From: an uncultured Lachnospiraceae bacterium
GTDB taxonomy: Bacteria > Bacillota > Clostridia > Lachnospirales > Lachnospiraceae
Assembly: GCA_910578605.1 (NCBI GenBank)
Contig: CAJTQG010000018.1
Coordinates: forward strand, 33,533-45,241
Direction of reading: 5' to 3'
DNA: 11,709 nucleotides
In this document: piece after piece, positions 7,294 to 11,709 of the stretch
Numbering within the stretch: position 1 is the first letter of the stretch
Layout: each line of letters starts with the position of its first letter
Made by a program: the position numbers and the translations under genes
Notes under the pieces: model-generated
What the model saw: the letters and a program-made list of their open reading frames with translations, nothing else
The model's database searches: none
Told to the model about the DNA's origin: nothing

Positions 7294-9264
7294 ATGCCAA
7301 CCATACAAGTACTAGATCAAGGTACGATCAACAAAATAGCTGCCGGTGAGGTAATAGAGCGTCCCAGCTCTGTAGTGAAGGAGCTTTTGGAAAATGCCAT
7401 TGATGCCAATGCTAATGCTGTAACAGTGGAAATCAAGGAAGGGGGCATCTCCTTTATCCGCATTACCGACAACGGAAAAGGAATGGAAAGGGAGGATGTT
7501 CCTCTTGCCTTTTTGCCTCATGCTACAAGCAAAATTCGCAATGTGGAAGATTTGCTCCATGTCTCCTCCTTGGGATTTCGGGGAGAGGCTCTTTCTAGTA
7601 TTGCCGCAGTAGCACAGGTGGAACTAATCACAAAAACTTCCGGCGCTCTCACTGGTACTAGATATATAATAGAGGGTGGTGTGGAAAAAAATGCGGAAGA
7701 AATCGGTGCCCCAAGCGGTACCACATTTATTATCCGCAACCTTTTCTACAACACCCCTGCTCGAAAAAAATTTTTAAAGTCAGGAACTACCGAGAGCTCC
7801 TATATTTGTAATATCGTGGAAAGAATTGCACTATCTCACCCTGAGATATCCATTCGTCTAATTGTAAATCGCCAAAACAAAATTCATACCCCCGGCAACG
7901 GACTGCTGAAGGATTGTATATATCCTATATTTGGAAAGGATATTACCCGCAATCTTATAGAAGTTCAGGCTGAACAGGAACACATAAAAATATCCGGCTA
8001 TATTGGCAAGCCCATTGTATCCAGAGGAAATCGGAATTTTGAAAATTATTACATAAACGGAAGATATATCAAAAGCAAAATACTTTCTCATGCCATTGAG
8101 GAGGGATATAAGAATTTTTTAATGCAGCACAAATATCCTTTTACAAACTTGCATTTTGAAATCTCTCCCCAACTTTTAGATGTGAATGTGCATCCTACGA
8201 AGATGGAATTGAAATTTAGTGAAGAGCAGATGATTTATGAATTTGTTGTTAAAACAATTCAAAAAGCTTTAACCCACAAAGAACTAGTACCCGATGTGGA
8301 TTTTTCTTCCTATGAGGATAAACAGGTAAAGCATGGCAAAATCAAAGAACAAAGCACCTATGCCGGTTCAAAACCACCGGAACCTTTTGAACAAAGGAGA
8401 ATGGAGGAGAGTAAGGCTTCTGGTACCCTCGAAGCCCATTCTTCAACAGATATTGTGGATAACTTTTCTTTTGCGCCAAAGGTACCAGGAAAGAATTCCA
8501 CACCCTCACCGCAGGTACCAAAAAGGTCTCGCATTCTCTCAGAAGCCATTGTGGATAATTCCTGTGAATTAGTACCTGCTGTTTTTCCTAACTCTACCTT
8601 TGTGGACAACCCTGTGAACAATCATACAGTCACACAGACTCAGCAAATGGAACTGTTTGACACACCTGTTTTTTCTAAGGAAGCTCGTTCTCATCACCGA
8701 ATCATCGGACAGCTTTTTGAAACTTACTGGTTAATGGAATATGAAAATAAGCTTTTTATCATTGATCAACATGCCGCACACGAAAAAGTGCTTTTTGAAA
8801 AAACAATGGCTGCTTTTGCAAAGAAAGAACATACTTCCCAACTAATCAGTCCTCCTATTATATTAAATCTTTCCATGGCGGAGGAGGAACTGCTGTTAAA
8901 ATTCCTGCCACAATTTCAGGAGCTAGGATTTGAAATCGAGCCTTTTGGGGACAGAGCTTATGCAGTGCGGGGAGTACCAGGTAATTTATATGCCATAAGT
9001 GAAAAGGAGCTGCTTATGGATTTGTTGGACAATCTCTGTCAAGAATCCGACAAAATAAAAGAACATTTGATTACGGAAAAAATTGCTTCTATGTCCTGCA
9101 AGGCTGCAGTAAAAGGCAATATGCATTTGAGTGTTCAGGAGATGGATGCCTTGGTGGAACAGCTTATGCAATGCGACAATCCATATAATTGTCCTCATGG
9201 CAGGCCAACTATCATCTCCATGAGCAAATATGAACTAGAAAAAAAATTTAAGCGAATTGTTTAA
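7294..9264 (+). CDS. mutL: DNA mismatch repair endonuclease MutL
   Basis: MutL couples mismatch detection by MutS to strand incision. It has 656 residues. The N-terminal GHKL ATPase has E33/N34 (LLENAIDA), DNGKGM (59-64), GFRGEAL (94-100) and TGT (120-122); the transducer domain runs to about residue 330. A low-complexity, probably disordered linker covers about 335-465. The C-terminal domain has the endonuclease metal site DQHAAHEKVLFE (491-502, fitting DQHA-x2-E-x4-E), SCK (601-603), CPHGRP (633-638) and a terminal FKR (652-654), so it should nick DNA itself, as in species without MutH. QMELF (451-455) in the linker resembles a beta-clamp-binding motif. The start is the ATG at 7294, with AAAGGAGA just upstream. 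The 117-base gap after mutS has no clear promoter or terminator. Confidence 0.98.
   Translation: MPTIQVLDQGTINKIAAGEVIERPSSVVKELLENAIDANANAVTVEIKEGGISFIRITDNGKGMEREDVPLAFLPHATSKIRNVEDLLHVSSLGFRGEALSSIAAVAQVELITKTSGALTGTRYIIEGGVEKNAEEIGAPSGTTFIIRNLFYNTPARKKFLKSGTTESSYICNIVERIALSHPEISIRLIVNRQNKIHTPGNGLLKDCIYPIFGKDITRNLIEVQAEQEHIKISGYIGKPIVSRGNRNFENYYINGRYIKSKILSHAIEEGYKNFLMQHKYPFTNLHFEISPQLLDVNVHPTKMELKFSEEQMIYEFVVKTIQKALTHKELVPDVDFSSYEDKQVKHGKIKEQSTYAGSKPPEPFEQRRMEESKASGTLEAHSSTDIVDNFSFAPKVPGKNSTPSPQVPKRSRILSEAIVDNSCELVPAVFPNSTFVDNPVNNHTVTQTQQMELFDTPVFSKEARSHHRIIGQLFETYWLMEYENKLFIIDQHAAHEKVLFEKTMAAFAKKEHTSQLISPPIILNLSMAEEELLLKFLPQFQELGFEIEPFGDRAYAVRGVPGNLYAISEKELLMDLLDNLCQESDKIKEHLITEKIASMSCKAAVKGNMHLSVQEMDALVEQLMQCDNPYNCPHGRPTIISMSKYELEKKFKRIV
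8454..8609 (-). promoter_or_regulatory. Cluster of DnaA-box sequences inside the mutL linker
   Basis: Read on the minus strand, TTATCCACA (the consensus DnaA box) occurs at 8454-8462 and again at 8550-8558, within an 11-base direct repeat ATTGTGGATAA. A one-mismatch copy, TTGTCCACA, is at 8601-8609, and a weaker AAATCCACA lies at 8295-8303. All have the same orientation and the same reading phase in mutL, where they encode V-D-N (or V-D-F). This makes a repeated protein motif an equally good explanation. A further perfect box on the plus strand is at 10892-10900. DnaA binding is inference. Confidence 0.35.
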
Positions 9265-9302
9265 AAGAATTTGCAATAACACATAAAAAATAAAGGAAAG
9301 GC

Positions 9303-9323
9303 ATGGTAAAGCTTATTGAATGA
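9303..9323 (+). other. Six-codon mini-ORF with good SD overlapping the miaA start
   Basis: The purine-rich SD sequence AAAGGAAAGG (9292-9301) is ideally placed for the ATG at 9303, not for miaA. That ATG opens a six-codon frame (MVKLIE, TGA at 9321-9323) which overlaps the TTG start of miaA at 9316 in another frame. It may feed ribosomes into miaA by translational coupling, or be a chance ATG. The sequence does not suggest a stable peptide. Confidence 0.45.
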
Positions 9324-10287
9324 CAATAAACCATTGATTATACTTACAGGCCCAACAGCAGTTGGAAAAACTGCGCTTTCCATTGCTCTGGCAAAAAAGA
9401 TGGGCTGTGAAATTATCAGTGCAGATTCTATTCAAGTGTACCAATATATGGATATAGGTTCTGCTAAAATTACAAAACAAGAAATGCAGGGTATTCCTCA
9501 TTATTTAGTAGATGAATTTCCTCCGAATTTTGAATTTAATATATATCAATTTCAAAAATTGGCAAAGAACTATGTAGAGCAAATATATCAAAAGGGAAAA
9601 ATTCCTCTTATAGTAGGAGGCACCGGCTTTTATATTCAATCCTTGCTGTATGATATTGAATTTGCGCCCTCCAATGAGGCAAATATGCCCGAAGGCGCTC
9701 ACAATGAATATAGGCGCCAGCTGGAAGAACTGGCGGCTCTTCATGGAGCAGAATATCTCCATGGACTTTTGGCGCAGGTAGATAAGGAAGCAGCCGAAAC
9801 CATCCACGCCAACAATATTAAACGGGTGATTCGAGCTTTAGAATATTACCGACAGACAGGAGAAAAAATATCAGAGCACAATAAAATGCAGCGTCAAAAA
9901 TCATCTCCTTACCATTTTGCATACTTTGTCTTAAATCACCACAGGGATGTGCTCTATAAGCGCATCGAACAAAGAGTTGACCAAATGATACAAGATGGAC
10001 TTGTGGAGGAAGTGGCCCGTTTACGCCAAATGGGTTATGACCGCAGCCTTGTATCCATGCAGGGACTTGGTTACAAAGAAATTTATGCCTACTTGGAAGG
10101 AGAATGCCCTTTAGAACAAGCCGTTGCCATACTAAAACGGGATACAAGACACTTTGCAAAGCGTCAGCTCACCTGGTTTCGCAGAGAGCGGGATGTCATT
10201 TGGATGAACCATTATGATTATCCTTCCCCTGACGCAATGTTGGAGGAGATGGTTCGCCTGACAAAAGAAAAGCTGGCCATTACCTAA
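9316..10287 (+). CDS. miaA: tRNA dimethylallyltransferase MiaA
   Basis: MiaA transfers a dimethylallyl group from DMAPP to N6 of A37 in tRNAs reading UNN codons, making the substrate for MiaB, encoded at the other end of this operon. The 323 residues are normal for the family. Motifs are the P-loop GPTAVGKTA (12-20), the catalytic-region SADSIQVYQYMDIGSAK with D37, GGTGFYIQSL (101-110), IKRVIRALE (168-176), MQGLGYKEI (248-256) and RQLTWFRR (283-290). The start is inferred: an in-frame TAA lies at 9307-9309, and the only plausible initiation codon before the P-loop is TTG at 9316. Its distance from the SD is about 14 bases, which is long; see the overlapping mini-ORF. It lies 51 bases after mutL with no promoter or terminator seen, so it is probably in the same operon. 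Confidence 0.96.
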   Translation: MNDNKPLIILTGPTAVGKTALSIALAKKMGCEIISADSIQVYQYMDIGSAKITKQEMQGIPHYLVDEFPPNFEFNIYQFQKLAKNYVEQIYQKGKIPLIVGGTGFYIQSLLYDIEFAPSNEANMPEGAHNEYRRQLEELAALHGAEYLHGLLAQVDKEAAETIHANNIKRVIRALEYYRQTGEKISEHNKMQRQKSSPYHFAYFVLNHHRDVLYKRIEQRVDQMIQDGLVEEVARLRQMGYDRSLVSMQGLGYKEIYAYLEGECPLEQAVAILKRDTRHFAKRQLTWFRRERDVIWMNHYDYPSPDAMLEEMVRLTKEKLAIT

Positions 10288-10314
10288 AAGTTTGAAATAT
10301 AAAAAGGAGGAAGT

Positions 10315-10410
10315 ATGCACAAACAGCAGTGCAGAAATAAGGTAAACTATGTACCAGAAACTGGGAATTTCAAAGGAAGTATTACATTATGCAGACAAAA
10401 TAGAAGCTAG
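10315..10410 (+). other. 31-codon out-of-frame ORF with a near-perfect SD overlapping the PLP gene
   Basis: AAGGAGG (10304-10310), the strongest ribosome binding site in the window, is followed four bases later by ATG at 10315. This opens a 31-codon frame (beginning MHKQQCRNKV, stop TAG at 10408-10410) that overlaps the first 20 codons of the next gene in a different frame. The downstream part of the frame is simply the shifted reading of the conserved PLP gene, so a functional peptide is unlikely. It may be a coupling or leader ORF, or the remains of a gene (hfq in relatives) that once followed miaA. I do not recognise the peptide. Confidence 0.35.
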
Positions 10411-11629
10411 TTTACAGGAGCGCTTCGCAGAAATAGACAAAATTGCTGAATATAATCAAGGCAAGGTATTATATGCCATGCAGAAAAATAAAGTGAGTGA
10501 CATCCATTTTGCTGCCACCACCGGATATGGATACAATGATTTAGGAAGGGAGGTGCTAGAGCAAGTCTACGCGGATGTGTTTGGAACAGAGGACGCCATT
10601 GTCCGTCCTCAAATCACCTGCGGCACCCATGCTCTTCACCTTGCCCTCTCGGCAAACCTGCGCCCGGGTGATGAGATGATAAGTATTTCCGGCAAACCAT
10701 ATGATACCTTGGAGGAAGTCATTGGCATTCGCCCCTCAAAAGGCTCCCTGGCCGAGTATGGCGTCACCTACAGGCAGGTAGATTTAACTAGGGAAGGCTG
10801 CTTTGACTGGAGTAAAATCAAAGAAACTATCTCCCCTGAGACTAAATTAGTGGCAATTCAGCGCTCTAAAGGCTACCAGACCCGCCCAACCTTATCCACA
10901 GAACAAATTGGGGACGCCATCGCATTTGTAAAAAAGATAAGGAAGGACATTATTGTGATGGTAGATAACTGCTACGGGGAATTCGTTCAGAAAAAAGAGC
11001 CATCCAATTTTGGAGCTGATATGGTAGTTGGCTCCCTCATAAAAAATCCCGGCGGCGGGCTGGCTCCCATTGGGGGATATATTGCAGGCACCCGCCAATG
11101 TATCGAAAATATTTCCTATCGTCTCAGTGCTCCGGGACTGGGAAAAGAAGTGGGGGCTACATTGGGCTTAAATCAATCTTTCTTTCAAGGGCTGTTTATG
11201 GCACCGGTAGTAACCGCCGGTGCGCTGAAGGGAGCTATCTATGCCGCTAATATATATGAATCCCTTGGCTTTGATGTGATTCCAAATGGAACAGAGCCTA
11301 GATATGATATTATTCAGGCAATCTCCTTCGGCAAACCCCAAGGGCTGATTGGCTTTTGCCGAGGCATCCAAAAGGCGGCACCGGTAGACAGCTATGTGGA
11401 ACCAGAGCCTTGGGCAATGCCCGGCTATGATTCTGATGTTATCATGGCCGCAGGCGCTTTTGTGCAGGGTTCTTCCATTGAACTTAGCGCTGACGGTCCC
11501 CTAAAGCCTCCATACGCCGCTTACTTTCAGGGAGGTTTGACATGGTACCACGCAAAATTCGGCATTTTAATGACCCTAGAAGAATTATGGAGGGAAAAAT
11601 TTATTTCTTTTGACAATCCTTTGTCTTGA
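10349..11629 (+). CDS. PLP-dependent 'aluminium resistance / methionine gamma-lyase' family protein (YnbB-like)
   Basis: This 426-residue protein belongs to the fold-type I PLP enzyme family often annotated as aluminium resistance protein or methionine gamma-lyase family protein (B. subtilis YnbB type). Family landmarks are EYNQGKVLYAMQKNKVSD (34-51), TTGYGYNDLGRE (57-68), RPQITCGTHALHLAL (86-100), VDNCYGEF (205-212) with D206 expected to contact the pyridine nitrogen, and GSLIKNPGGGLAPIGGYIAG (228-247) with K232 the likely Schiff-base lysine. It is presumably cytosolic. The reaction is not established from sequence. The start is the ATG at 10349 with AAGG at 10339-10342; an in-frame TAA at 10343-10345 rules out a longer form. 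It follows miaA by 61 bases. In B. subtilis the same neighbour order holds but with hfq in between, and hfq is absent here. A link to tRNA modification or repair is only positional. Confidence 0.9.
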   Translation: MYQKLGISKEVLHYADKIEASLQERFAEIDKIAEYNQGKVLYAMQKNKVSDIHFAATTGYGYNDLGREVLEQVYADVFGTEDAIVRPQITCGTHALHLALSANLRPGDEMISISGKPYDTLEEVIGIRPSKGSLAEYGVTYRQVDLTREGCFDWSKIKETISPETKLVAIQRSKGYQTRPTLSTEQIGDAIAFVKKIRKDIIVMVDNCYGEFVQKKEPSNFGADMVVGSLIKNPGGGLAPIGGYIAGTRQCIENISYRLSAPGLGKEVGATLGLNQSFFQGLFMAPVVTAGALKGAIYAANIYESLGFDVIPNGTEPRYDIIQAISFGKPQGLIGFCRGIQKAAPVDSYVEPEPWAMPGYDSDVIMAAGAFVQGSSIELSADGPLKPPYAAYFQGGLTWYHAKFGILMTLEELWREKFISFDNPLS

Positions 11630-11684
11630 AATACTACAGTTTTTGCTAAAATTTTCTAGATTTTTTTGTGAATTTTAAAAGGGA

Positions 11685-11694
11685 TTTGTCGAAA
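11685..11694 (+). promoter_or_regulatory. Spo0A-binding site (0A box)
   Basis: TTTGTCGAAA contains the exact 0A-box core TGTCGAA (11687-11693), the target of the sporulation master regulator Spo0A in bacilli and clostridia. It is 55 bases after the stop of the PLP gene, in A+T-rich sequence (11630-11709) that contains no ORF and no GC-rich terminator hairpin. Because the operon ends to its left, the site more likely acts on a gene to the right of the window. Actual binding is inferred from the motif alone. Confidence 0.55.
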
Positions 11695-11709
11695 AAATCA
11701 AATTTGTTC

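Noticed and set aside
8422..8519. Three GGTACC sites within 98 bases of the mutL linker
   Set aside because: They occur in different codon phases and encode G-T or V-P in low-complexity linker; no symmetry or spacing suggests function.
11650..11700. Rho-independent terminator after the PLP gene
   Set aside because: Only A/T stems (for example TAAAATT/AATTTTA) with large loops; no GC-rich stem followed by a U-tract.

Overview
The window looks like chromosomal DNA from an anaerobic, spore-forming, low-GC Firmicute, most likely a clostridium of the Lachnospiraceae type. The evidence is the A+T-rich sequence, strong AGGAGG-type ribosome binding sites, sigma-A promoters with near-consensus -10 boxes, the miaB-mutS-mutL-miaA-PLP enzyme gene order, an endonuclease-type MutL (a MutH-independent mismatch repair system), and a perfect Spo0A box at the right end. 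All real genes are on the + strand. I see no tRNA, rRNA, CRISPR array, insertion sequence or phage gene.

Layout. (1) 2-430: the C-terminal end of an M14-family zinc carboxypeptidase, cut by the window edge. (2) 431-565: an intergenic stretch with an excellent sigma-A promoter (TTGAAA-17-TATAAT). (3) 566-2950: a large three-part protein of unknown function, with N-terminal TPR repeats, a DUF4037 nucleotidyltransferase-like domain and a C-terminal DUF4125 domain. It is the least understood gene here. (4) 2981-3008: a second sigma-A promoter in front of a five-gene run: miaB (3027-4478), mutS (4528-7176), mutL (7294-9264), miaA (9316-10287) and a PLP-dependent 'aluminium resistance / methionine gamma-lyase family' gene (10349-11629). 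The gaps are 49, 117, 51 and 61 bases, with no convincing terminator, so this is probably one operon. (5) 11630-11709: A+T-rich non-coding end with a perfect Spo0A (0A) box.

How the genes work together. MutS recognises mismatches and MutL nicks DNA. Both carry a beta-clamp-type pentapeptide (QMTLF and QMELF), which suggests coupling to the replication clamp. MiaA and MiaB are successive enzymes for the same tRNA position: MiaA prenylates A37 to i6A37, and MiaB methylthiolates it to ms2i6A37. They sit on either side of mutSL. The last gene is a YnbB-type fold-I PLP enzyme. In Bacillus subtilis hfq lies between miaA and ynbB, but here that space is only 61 bases and holds no hfq.

No wholly new multi-gene system is evident. 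The items most worth a second look are the TPR-DUF4037-DUF4125 fusion, two out-of-frame mini-ORFs with good ribosome binding sites that overlap the starts of miaA and the PLP gene, the loss of hfq, a same-strand cluster of perfect DnaA-box sequences in the mutL linker, and the terminal 0A box.
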